Source: Lachnospiraceae bacterium UBA7160
GTDB lineage: Bacteria > Bacillota > Clostridia > Lachnospirales > Lachnospiraceae
NCBI GenBank assembly: GCA_002491565.1
Contig: DKWE01000009.1
Span: 20,339 to 82,418, forward strand
Direction of reading: 5' to 3'
Length of the DNA: 62,080 nucleotides
The number at the start of each line of letters is the position of its first letter. Position 1 is the first letter of the stretch. The notes beneath the pieces were generated by a model. That model was not told the DNA's origin. It searched no databases and saw only the letters and a program-made list of their open reading frames with translations. The position numbers and the translations under genes are program-made. This document shows, in pieces, positions 7,674 to 15,695 of this stretch.

Positions 7674-10217
7674 ATGGCGATTGTAATAGAGGAAAAAAAC
7701 AGAATTTTTACATTGCAGACGAAGCATTCTACGTATCAGATGAAGGCGGACGCCCAGGGTACGCTTCTTCATACATACTACGGGGAGAAAACGGAAGCAG
7801 AGGATTTGTCCTACCGGATCTGCTATGCGGACCGCGGGTTCTCAGGGAATCCGTATATGGTTGGGAAGACAGACCGGACGTACTCACTGGATGTACTCCC
7901 GCAGGAGTATAGTACGTTTGGAGCGGGGGATTTCCGAACTACAGCGCTGCGCGTCCGGTATGTGGATGGGAGCCAGGCGACAACGCTGCGCTACCAGGGC
8001 TGCCGCAGACTGCCGGGCAAGTATGCGATACCCGGTCTTCCAGCCGTGTATGCATCCTGCGAGGAAGCGGAAACGCTGGTCATTGCGCTTGCGGACCCGG
8101 AGACCAATCTGGCGGTGGACCTGTACTATGGGGTTCTTGCAGAGGCGGATGTGATCACGCGCTGCGCCCGCATCCGCAATGGCGGACGGCAGGCGGTCGT
8201 GCTGGAGAAGGCGGCAAGTGTGAATCTCGACTGGCAGTATGGGGATTATGACTGGCTCACCTTCTACGGAAAACATACGATGGAGCGGATGGTGCAGCGC
8301 CTGGCGATCGGCCATGGCACATCTGCCATTGGAAGTGTGCGCGGCACCTCCAGCCATCAGTATAATCCGTTTGCTATCGTGTGTGAGAAGGGAACAGAAG
8401 AGCTGCACGGGGGCTGCTATGGGATTTCCTTTGTCTACAGCGGTGAGTTTTTATTTGAGACAGAGCACGACCAGTTTGACCAGACGCGGCTGGTCTGCGG
8501 GATTCATCCGGACAATTTTGCGTGGACGCTGCAGCCCGGCGAAGAATTTGATACGCCGGAGGCTGTGCTGGTGTACCGCCCGGATGGCTTTTCCGCACTG
8601 AGCCGTGCGATGCATGAGGTGGTCCGGGAGCACATCTGCCGCGGCAAGTGGAAGCACCGGAGAAGGCCGGTTCTGATCAATAACTGGGAGGCTACGTATT
8701 TTGATTTTACCGGCGAGAAGCTCGTTGAGATCGCGCAGGAGGCTTCAAAGCTTGGCGTGGAGCTGTTCGTGATGGATGACGGCTGGTTTGGCAAGCGCGA
8801 TACAGATTTTTCCGGGCTTGGGGACTGGCAGCCGAACGAGAAGAAGCTGAAGTGTACGCTGAAGGAGCTAGGGGAGAAAATCTGTGAGACTGGTATGCAG
8901 TTCGGCATCTGGTTTGAACCGGAGGGACTGTCGGAGGACAGCGATCTCTTCCGTGCGCATCCGGACTGGGCGGTCCGCGTTCCGGGAAAGCTGCCAGCGC
9001 TGTCGCGCAATCAGCTGGTGCTTGATTTTTCGCGCAGAGAGGTGCAGGACTACATTCTTGGAGAATTGAAGCGTGTGATTGGCAGTGCGCCGGTCAGCTA
9101 TGTGAAGTGGGATTTTAACAGGAGTATCTGCGACAAATACAGCATGGCACTGAGTGCACAGGAGAACGGGAGTGATCCGGCGGGGCAGCCGTTGCGTGCA
9201 CAGGATAACGGAAGTAATCTGGCGGGGCAGCCGTTGCGTGTACAGAAGGACTGGAGCGGCCGGATGAATCAGCTGCCGCCAGTGAACAGGCAGGGGGAAT
9301 TCGCGCACCGCTATGTGCTTGGGCTTTACCATGTGCTGGACGAACTGCTTCAGGCATTTCCACACCTTCTGATTGAGGGCTGCAGCGGAGGCGGCGGGCG
9401 TTTCGATGCGGGGATGCTGTACTACACGCCGCAGATCTGGTGCAGTGACAATACAGATGCGATTTCCCGTCTGCAGATTCAGTATGGGACTTCGTTCGGC
9501 TATCCGGTCTCTGCAGTCGGCGCGCATGTCTCAGCGATACCGAACCATCAGACCTGGCGCAGCACTCCGCTTCGCACCCGCGGCTGTGTCGCGATGTCCG
9601 GAACCTTCGGGTATGAGCTGGACATCAGTAAGATGACAGAGGAAGAAAAAGCAGAGGTGAAGCGTCAGATTGCGTTTTTCAAGAAGCATTATGACCTGAT
9701 CCAGTACGGAATCTATTATCGTCTGACAGATCCGCGCATCAGTGACTGGGCGGTCTGGGAGCAGGCGGCGAGGGATGGCAGCGAGGCTCTGGTAAATGCC
9801 GTCTGTTCCTGCGCGCAGAGCAATGCAGCTCCGGTGCTTGTGAAGGTACAAGGGCTGAAGGAGGAAGGCAGGTATGTACTTGAGATAGCGGGGGCAGCAG
9901 CAGTTGCGGATGGAGAAGATATAATTACACCTACAGCAGCAGGTACGGATGGAGAAGACATAATTACAGCTACAATACCAGGTACGGATGAGAAAAACAT
10001 GGCTGAGCCTGCGGCAGACGCAGCAGATATGGTTTGCAGGGGTGAAGATACCGATATAGAAGGCGCACGTAGCGATCTGGGATTTCTAAAGAAACAGTAT
10101 GGAGGTATCTACAATGGGAAACCGATAAGCGGTGCTTCTCTGATGCATGCCGGTCTGCCTCTGCCGCCCGCTTGTGAGGAATACCAGGCATGGCAGATAC
10201 TTGTGCGGGAGATATAA
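7674..10217 (+). CDS. Alpha-galactosidase, GH36
   Basis: An 847-aa cytoplasmic enzyme (no signal peptide) that removes terminal alpha-galactose from raffinose-family or galactomannan oligosaccharides. It has the N-terminal beta-sandwich and the TIM barrel with VMDDGWFGKRD and the nucleophile Asp in YVKWDFNRS (near residue 480). The acid/base region is EGCSGGGGRFD (near 570). ATG 7674 follows GGAGGAG. Family members are usually about 730 aa. The excess is due to two in-frame tandem-repeat inserts, one just after the nucleophile strand (9156-9281) and one in the C-terminal domain (9909-10000). The gene follows the ABC importer, which fits uptake then intracellular cleavage. Confidence 0.93.
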   Translation: MAIVIEEKNRIFTLQTKHSTYQMKADAQGTLLHTYYGEKTEAEDLSYRICYADRGFSGNPYMVGKTDRTYSLDVLPQEYSTFGAGDFRTTALRVRYVDGSQATTLRYQGCRRLPGKYAIPGLPAVYASCEEAETLVIALADPETNLAVDLYYGVLAEADVITRCARIRNGGRQAVVLEKAASVNLDWQYGDYDWLTFYGKHTMERMVQRLAIGHGTSAIGSVRGTSSHQYNPFAIVCEKGTEELHGGCYGISFVYSGEFLFETEHDQFDQTRLVCGIHPDNFAWTLQPGEEFDTPEAVLVYRPDGFSALSRAMHEVVREHICRGKWKHRRRPVLINNWEATYFDFTGEKLVEIAQEASKLGVELFVMDDGWFGKRDTDFSGLGDWQPNEKKLKCTLKELGEKICETGMQFGIWFEPEGLSEDSDLFRAHPDWAVRVPGKLPALSRNQLVLDFSRREVQDYILGELKRVIGSAPVSYVKWDFNRSICDKYSMALSAQENGSDPAGQPLRAQDNGSNLAGQPLRVQKDWSGRMNQLPPVNRQGEFAHRYVLGLYHVLDELLQAFPHLLIEGCSGGGGRFDAGMLYYTPQIWCSDNTDAISRLQIQYGTSFGYPVSAVGAHVSAIPNHQTWRSTPLRTRGCVAMSGTFGYELDISKMTEEEKAEVKRQIAFFKKHYDLIQYGIYYRLTDPRISDWAVWEQAARDGSEALVNAVCSCAQSNAAPVLVKVQGLKEEGRYVLEIAGAAAVADGEDIITPTAAGTDGEDIITATIPGTDEKNMAEPAADAADMVCRGEDTDIEGARSDLGFLKKQYGGIYNGKPISGASLMHAGLPLPPACEEYQAWQILVREI
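9156..9281 (+). repeat. In-frame 42-bp tandem repeat inside GH36 gene
   Basis: Units at 9156-9197 and 9198-9239 encode AQENGSDPAGQPLR and AQDNGSNLAGQPLR; a degenerate third unit follows (VQKDWSGR...). The unit length is a multiple of three, so the frame is kept. The insert lies in the loop between the nucleophile strand and the GEFAHRYVLGLY helix. Confidence 0.85.
9909..10000 (+). repeat. In-frame 39-bp tandem repeat in GH36 C-terminal domain
   Basis: Units at 9909-9947 and 9948-9986 encode DGEDIITPTAAGT and DGEDIITATIPGT, followed by a decaying third unit (DEKNMAEP). It extends an acidic loop in the C-terminal beta domain. Confidence 0.85.
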
Positions 10218-10239
10218 ATCGATTGCTGTGAATACAAAA

Positions 10240-10287
10240 CGCAAGAGCACGACTGGAAAGAAGCTACTTTAGAGTCGTGCCCTTGCG
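10240..10287. terminator. Hairpin between convergent GH36 and metG
   Basis: The 15-base arms CGCAAGAGCACGACT and AGTCGTGCCCTTGCG pair with a single mismatch around an 18-base loop. It lies between two convergent genes, so a bidirectional stop is the simplest reading. There is no strong T run on either side. Confidence 0.5.
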
Positions 10288-10385
10288 TGGTTAAGGTGTG
10301 CTTTTGCTGTATGGAAAAGTGTGCCATTAACTGATCAGCATCTTTTCCCATTCAAAGACAAAGTCTTATTTCTGGATCTCTGGTC

Positions 10386-12020
10386 TTAAGTTTCAGAGAG
10401 CTTTTTGAGCTTTTCTTCCTCCTGCACAATCACGCTCTTATCGAGCCGTTCAAACAGAAGCTGGATCTTTGGAAGGTGATATCCGCCGGGGACGCTTTGC
10501 GGCTTCCATTGATTTTGTACATTCAGCCATCCGCACACCTTCTGCGAAGAGAACGGAAGAAACGGAGCAAGCAGCACAGCCAGGTTTGCGATCATCTGTG
10601 TGCATTGAAACAGCGTATTTCTGCATGCCTTTTCGTTGGTTGTCCTTGTAATCCATGGGGTTTCCGTATCAAAATATTTGTTAGCTTTCCGGATAAAATC
10701 AAAAATCTCGCTGAGGGCGTCTTTACATGCACCTTTTTCGATGAGCCTGCCCGTCGTTGTAAAGAGCTCCTCTATCTGCCTGCTGATATCCTGGTTCAGT
10801 TCTCCTTCCGGTACAATTCCATCCCAGTATTTCACAATGAACGACAACGATCTATTTATGAAGTTTCCGTATGCTCCAAGCAGTTCTCCGTTGTGACTGT
10901 TCACAAATTCTCTCCACGAGAAATCTGCATCCTTTTTCTCCGGCCCGTTCACGAGGAAAAAATACCGGATAGAATCCGCATCATATTTCCCCACCAGATC
11001 CTTTACCCAGATGGCATAATTCTGGCTCGTCGATATTTTGCGCCCCTCTAAGGTCATATATTCACTGGAAACGATCTGATCCGGCAGGTGCCACCCTGCC
11101 CCATTCGCTATTAAAAGCGCAGGCAGAATAATCGTGTGAAATGGAATATTGTCTTTCCCATGGACATAATAATGTTTGGCATTCCTGTTCCATAACGCTT
11201 CAAAATCTGCTCCTTGTTCCTCGCAGGCACATTTGCTGGCAGATAAGTAGCCCAGCACATTCTCTGCCCATATATAAATGGTCTTTTTCTCGTATCCATC
11301 TCTGGGAACTTCAATTCCCCACTCCAGATCTCTGGTCAGCGCACGGTCCCTCACACCTTCATTCAGATATCGGTTCGTGAAGGAAATCGCATTTTTTCGC
11401 CAACCGGAGGCTTCATTTACCAGCGCTCTCAGTTCCTTTTCCAGAGCAGATATCGCAATATATAAATGCTTCGATTTTTTAAACGTGATTGGTTTTCCAC
11501 AGATCGCGCAGACTGGGCTGATCAGGTTTTCTGGTTCTAATACCGTTCCGCACTGGTCACACTGATCTCCCCGTGTTGCCCCGCCGCACACAGGACATAT
11601 TCCCGTGACAAATCTGTCCGCGAGAAAGGTCTGACACGTATCGCAGTATGCCTGCGGGACTTCCTTTTCATACACATAATTGCTCTGATACATGTGTTTA
11701 TGAAACTCTGTCACAAATTTTTTGTGCTTTTCATCGGAGGTCTTCGTATAGTAATCATAGCTGAAGCCCAGCTTTTCAAAGCAATCCTTAAATTCCTCAT
11801 GGTACTGGTCGCTGATTTCCTAAGGCGTTTTTCCCTCTTTTTTTGCTCTGAGCGCCACGGGCGTCCCGTGACAGTCGCTGCCCGAAACGAAACAAACGTG
11901 ATCCTGGCAAGCTCTGTGATACCGTGCAAGCACATCTCCCGGCAGCAGCGCCGCTATATGTCCGATATGCAGTGACCCATTTGCATAAGGCCATGCACCT
12001 CCAATTAAAATATTCCTCAT
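10386..12020 (-). pseudogene. metG: Methionyl-tRNA synthetase gene interrupted by an in-frame amber codon
   Basis: From ATG 12020 (GAGGG six bases before it) the frame encodes a 544-codon class I MetRS with WPYANGSLHIGH. It has zinc knuckles CPVCGGATRGDQCDQCG and CAICGK, and KISTS at the KMSKS position. Codon 67, at 11820-11822, is TAG. The protein reads ...KEGKTP, then stop, then EISDQYHEEF in the same frame, so there is no frameshift. Relatives have Glu at this place (PEEIS), so one GAG-to-TAG change explains it. The ORF after the stop could start at 11714 but would lack the HIGH motif. The KISTS variant and the short C-terminus suggest a second, divergent MetRS copy. It may be a recent pseudogene, a sequencing error, or be read by a suppressor. 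Confidence 0.85.
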
Positions 12021-12231
12021 TTTATCCCTCATTTCTATTGATTCCCGCGCTCAACGAGCCAGATAGCCATGCTTGCATGGTATTTGGCGATTGCCGCGGG
12101 GGTCAAATACCCCGTTGCCTGTTGTGGAGTATTTGATTGTGATAACAATTTCAAGTGGCAGCAGACCGCAAATCCTTTGCAGCACAGAGGTATCTGCAGT
12201 CTGCATGTTTAATCGCTGTCTCTTTTTTCCA
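12021..12231 (-). other. Leader segment between T-box terminator and metG
   Basis: 211 bp of transcribed leader without a supported gene. It contains an inverted ATGCAAGCAT and GC-rich arms (CCGCGGCAATCGCC). Apart from the metG ribosome site I cannot assign it a function. Confidence 0.4.
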
Positions 12232-12520
12232 CGAAAAAAGCCCTCCTCTCTGAAAAATTCTTTTCAGGGACGAGAGCTGCCGCTTCGTGTTACCACCCTA
12301 AATTCACATACATCTCACGAGGTATGCCTTATCAACTACAGGTGAGAAATGATTCACCAATAGTCTATCACTGTAACGGGTGCACCCGTCGTAGCCTTGG
12401 CTTAACGCTTCGGTACGCAGCTCCGGGACCATTTTCAACAGTTCCTTCCATACCTGTTCTCACCAGCACAGGCTCTCTGTAATGTATCTAACTGTCTACT
12501 CTTCTCTTCATAGCCTTTCC
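12232..12520 (-). promoter_or_regulatory. T-box riboswitch, methionine specifier
   Basis: Read on the minus strand, the leader carries the conserved T-box sequence AGGGTGGTAACACG (complement of 12286-12299). A terminator hairpin (CTGAAAA...TTTTCAG, then GGAGGGCTTTTTT) follows. Stem I begins near 12510, and its specifier bulge reads GAAAATGGTCC, with ATG at 12430-12432. That makes uncharged tRNA-Met the expected ligand. Binding of uncharged tRNA would favour the antiterminator and let transcription enter metG. Confidence 0.92.
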
Positions 12521-12524
12521 TTAG

Positions 12525-12553
12525 ACTATAATATGAAAATCGCTAAAAGTCAA
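12525..12553 (-). promoter_or_regulatory. Promoter of the metG T-box transcript
   Basis: On the minus strand TTGACT (12548-12553) and TATAGT (12525-12530) are 17 bp apart and lie just before stem I of the T-box. This is a good sigma-A promoter. Confidence 0.8.
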
Positions 12554-12666
12554 TGAATAACACACCTCTCAGGGGATACTTTTCCTGGTCGCGGTTGCGG
12601 GATAGTCTCCGGTGTGCTATAATTCGGGGCGGAAAAGGAAACAGCACACAAAAGGAGGAAGCGGAT

Positions 12667-13383
12667 ATGCAAAAGGAAATTGAACGAAAATATCTGGAAT
12701 GCGAGCGCATGGGGATTTTTCTGATCCTGATGATGTGCGGCGGATTTATGGGGGCTTATACTTACATATTGAAAGGCGGGGTATTCTGCAATGCGCAGAC
12801 GAGTAATATCCTCCTGTTCGGGATCGCCTTAGGCACAATGGACTGGAAGCGGGCGGCGTACCTTGTGCTGCCGATCTCAGCGTATTTTCTTGGCTCGCTG
12901 GTATCGGAGATCCTGCCGGTGTACGTGAGAAAGAGGGAGCTGCTGCGCTGGGATACGCTGCTGGTCGGCATCGAGATCACCGTGCTGGTCATACTGGGAT
13001 TTTTGCCGGAGAGTGTGCCGGTGCAGGTGTTTCAGGTATCGATCAATTTTATCTGTTCGATGCAGTACAATACCTTCCGCCAGGCGCAGGGAATCCCGAT
13101 GGCGACCACCTTCTGCACGAATCACCTGAGGCAGACGGGCATCCACATTGCAAAATGGATCCGGAAAAAGGATTCGTCCAGCCTGAAGCGGAGCCTACGC
13201 CACTTTGAAATGCTCGGGATGTTTGTAGCGGGCGGAGCGATCGGCGCGATTATGTGTCATCTGTTCGGCGGACGAGCGATCTGGGGCGCTGCCGCTCTGA
13301 TGGCGTTTGCGTTTTTTGATCTGCTGCGGGCGGACCTTGGCCGGGAGAAGGGGAAGCTGTATCAGGTGCCGTCCGGACATTGA
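12667..13383 (+). CDS. DUF1275 (YoaK-like) membrane protein
   Basis: A 238-aa integral membrane protein with about six hydrophobic segments. It has the family's N-terminal pattern, in which CGGFMGAYTY is followed by a NAQTSNILLFGIALG motif. An Asn-rich QYNTFR segment and the CTNHLRQTG motif lie near residue 160. ATG 12667 is preceded by AAAGGAGG; the upstream start at 12553 is not supported. Members are proposed transporters of unknown substrate. It ends 16 bp before the GHKL kinase gene and may be in the same transcript, though a link to the following system is not shown. Confidence 0.85.
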   Translation: MQKEIERKYLECERMGIFLILMMCGGFMGAYTYILKGGVFCNAQTSNILLFGIALGTMDWKRAAYLVLPISAYFLGSLVSEILPVYVRKRELLRWDTLLVGIEITVLVILGFLPESVPVQVFQVSINFICSMQYNTFRQAQGIPMATTFCTNHLRQTGIHIAKWIRKKDSSSLKRSLRHFEMLGMFVAGGAIGAIMCHLFGGRAIWGAAALMAFAFFDLLRADLGREKGKLYQVPSGH

Positions 13384-13399
13384 GAACTGGGGAGTTACT

Positions 13400-14743
13400 A
13401 TGATTACAGGGATCTATCGTTTTATTGCGGCGGCGGTGGCATGGGGTGCAGCCCTGTCTTTTCTGCGGATGAAGAGGTCAGGCATCCTGTTTTATTCTGT
13501 TTTTATTTCGCTGCTTTGCGGGTGCGTTTCGGTGCTGCCTGGCCTGGCGGAGATTCCCCGGTTTGGTGTGCTGGCGGAATTTGTTGTCTTCTTGGTAAGC
13601 ACCATGATACTGCAGCTTCAGAGAAGGGAGCACTTTGGTGATACGGTGCTTGCATTTTTTATTGCGCAGGGGGCGTATGCGCTTTTCTGCTTTTGCACAG
13701 ATGCGGCGGGGGAATATGCAGGTGTAAAGGGAGGATCTGCAGCATGTTTGCTTCCGGCTCTGTTTTTGATTGGAACGGCAAAGCTTGCGAAGAGATTTCC
13801 GGATCCGGACTGGAGAGAGTATTATGCAGATACGGTTGCGGAGCCGGACCGGATAGATTTGAGGATTTGGCACAGCTATCTCGTGCTGGGCAGTATCTGT
13901 GTGCTTCTGACGGCGGGAGAATGGCTGATGGTTCCCGGCAGCATTGGCGAAGTGCTGTGTCTTGGAATCGCAGGGGGCTGTCTGTTCTGGTTTGGAGTAG
14001 TCCTTGTTATTCTGATGAATGCATATAAAAAAGAAAGAATTGCGGTGCTGGTCGAGCAGCAGTATCGCGGGGAAATGCAGAGTTTCATGAATGTGATCCG
14101 GTCTCAGAGGCATGACTATAATTTTCACGTGCAGACCATTGCCGGGCTGATCCAGCAGGGAAAGATCGAGGAATGCAGAAGGTATGTGAATGCTCTGGAG
14201 CAGGACGCTTCGATCATGAATGCGGTGCTGCCGGTAAAGGATCCTGCCATTTCTGCCATGATCCACAATTTTCAGATACTGGCCGCGCGGGAAGGGATTG
14301 AGCTTCACATCGATATCCAGAATGATCTGTCGCAGATTGCCACAAATGTCTATGAGACAAATAAGATGATCAGTAATCTGCTTCAAAATGCGATTGATGA
14401 GACAGTGACACATAAGGACAAATCCTACGGAATCGGGTTGACGATACTGAAGCGCGGGGAGTATTGTGTGATCCGCGTTTCCAATGAGCTTGAGGAGCGG
14501 GTTCTGACCGGGAAGGAATTGGGGCAGCTTTACCAGCAGGGTTATACGACAAAATACGGACATGACGGGGTAGGGCTTAGCAGTATCCGGCTGCTGGCAT
14601 CCAGGTATCATGGCACCGTGTACACCCAAATAGATGGGAAAGTGATTCATTTTATTGCCAAGATTCCTGTGAATTATGCAAAGAAGCCGGGAGAGGAAGT
14701 CAATGATGGAGAAAATGCGGGTGAATGTGCTTGTCATAGATGA
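13400..14743 (+). CDS. GHKL sensor histidine kinase (AgrC/ComD-like)
   Basis: A 447-aa kinase. The N-terminal half has six to seven membrane helices. The cytoplasmic part starts near residue 225 with the phosphoacceptor motif RSQRHDYNFHVQTI and continues with an N box (NLLQNAIDE) and a GHDGVGLSSI G box. This is the class that senses peptides or cell-envelope states and signals to LytTR regulators. GGAG precedes ATG 13400. It overlaps the LytTR regulator gene by 41 bp. No AgrB/AgrD-like peptide genes are next to it, so the signal is unknown. Confidence 0.9.
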   Translation: MITGIYRFIAAAVAWGAALSFLRMKRSGILFYSVFISLLCGCVSVLPGLAEIPRFGVLAEFVVFLVSTMILQLQRREHFGDTVLAFFIAQGAYALFCFCTDAAGEYAGVKGGSAACLLPALFLIGTAKLAKRFPDPDWREYYADTVAEPDRIDLRIWHSYLVLGSICVLLTAGEWLMVPGSIGEVLCLGIAGGCLFWFGVVLVILMNAYKKERIAVLVEQQYRGEMQSFMNVIRSQRHDYNFHVQTIAGLIQQGKIEECRRYVNALEQDASIMNAVLPVKDPAISAMIHNFQILAAREGIELHIDIQNDLSQIATNVYETNKMISNLLQNAIDETVTHKDKSYGIGLTILKRGEYCVIRVSNELEERVLTGKELGQLYQQGYTTKYGHDGVGLSSIRLLASRYHGTVYTQIDGKVIHFIAKIPVNYAKKPGEEVNDGENAGECACHR

Positions 14744-15443
14744 TGATCCGGTTGCGCTGGAACAGTCAAGACAGAAGATTTCGATCTATGCGGAGCCGGA
14801 AAAAATCTATACAGCGGAAAATGTAGTAGAGGTCATGCGCCTTTTGCAGAGTATTCCGATGGATCTCGTATTCATCGATGTGGAGATGCCGGATGCGGAT
14901 GGGTTTGCAATCGCGGACTATCTGTCCTCTGCGCAGCCGAAGGCTTCCTATGTGTTCCTGACTGGGCATACGGAGATGGGGGCGAAGAGCTATGACTATG
15001 AGCCGCTGGATTTTCTGTGCAAGCCGGTGAGCGTGCTGCGATTGGAAAAGACCTTTGAGCGCTTCAAAAAAAGCAGGATGGCAAACCGCAGCGGCAGGGA
15101 GCAGATTGCGGTGGAGTGCACGACGGGGTTTGTGCTGATCGCTCCTTCAGACATCTGGTATATCACAAGAGAGAGCCGGAAAACAGTGCTTTACTGTAGG
15201 GAAGAACGCTATGAGGTGAAGAATTCGTTGGATGAGCTGGAGCTGATTTTTGCAGATTTCCCGTTGTTCCGCTGTCATCAGTCCTATCTAGTAGCGCTCC
15301 CGAAGGTGACTGGCGTGATGCAGGCAAGCTTCGGGAGAACCTACTGGGCGGCTCTGGAGGATGGGCGGAGGATACCAGTAAGCCGCGGCAAATACGCGGC
15401 ACTCCGGGAGCGCCTGCAGAAGGAAGGGACTTATTTTCTCTGA
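14703..15443 (+). CDS. LytTR-family response regulator
   Basis: A 246-aa regulator. The receiver has VIDDDP, phosphoacceptor Asp in VFIDVEMPD, and Lys in FLCKPVS. The C-terminal LytTR domain begins near residue 135 with a typical IWYITRESRKTVLY strand pair and ends in RCHQSYLVALPKV...IPVSRGKY. GGGAGAGGAAG precedes two adjacent ATG codons, 14703 and 14706. It partners the GHKL kinase upstream. A 13-bp direct repeat with 21-bp period begins 7 bp after the stop codon and is the obvious candidate site for this protein. Confidence 0.92.
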   Translation: MMEKMRVNVLVIDDDPVALEQSRQKISIYAEPEKIYTAENVVEVMRLLQSIPMDLVFIDVEMPDADGFAIADYLSSAQPKASYVFLTGHTEMGAKSYDYEPLDFLCKPVSVLRLEKTFERFKKSRMANRSGREQIAVECTTGFVLIAPSDIWYITRESRKTVLYCREERYEVKNSLDELELIFADFPLFRCHQSYLVALPKVTGVMQASFGRTYWAALEDGRRIPVSRGKYAALRERLQKEGTYFL

Positions 15444-15449
15444 GTCAAT

Positions 15450-15510
15450 CCCAAACAGACACAGATTTGTCCCAAACAGACAAATATTTGCCAGAATAGC
15501 CGGTATAGTG
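15450..15510 (+). promoter_or_regulatory. LytTR-type operator and -10 box
   Basis: TCCCAAACAGACA occurs at 15450-15462 and again, perfectly, at 15471-15483. The 21-bp period equals two helical turns, which is the usual geometry for LytTR dimers. A TATAGT -10 box (15505-15510) follows, and no -35 box stands at the right distance, as expected of an activator-dependent promoter. Confidence 0.75.
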
Positions 15511-15570
15511 CCCGATGGCGCAGGAAGTATTGAAAAAGCCGCTTTAGTACGTTAAACTAATAGTGGGTGG

Positions 15571-15610
15571 AGCATTGCAGAGAAAAAGCTCTGGCAGTGC
15601 TCTTTTTTTA
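15571..15610 (+). terminator. Intrinsic terminator in leader of exporter operon
   Basis: GAGCATTGCAGAG and CTCTGGCAGTGCTC pair with one bulge, followed by seven T. It lies 60 bp after the LytTR-type promoter and 86 bp before the ABC gene. Transcripts from that promoter would either end here as a ~95-nt RNA or need to read through. Confidence 0.8.
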
Positions 15611-15695
15611 TGACAAGGGTGTTTCGTCATAAAATGTTCGGCGGAATGCGCGCATGTTATCTTACCACAAATGAGGGAAAGCAGGGTGAAGGATT

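Noticed and set aside
10386..11714. Separate 442-codon synthetase gene starting at 11714
   Set aside because: It lacks the HIGH motif and continues in frame with the upstream part; it is the 3' portion of metG after the amber codon.
11820..11822. Amber codon read as pyrrolysine
   Set aside because: No pyl genes in the window and relatives have Glu here; a point mutation or error is simpler.
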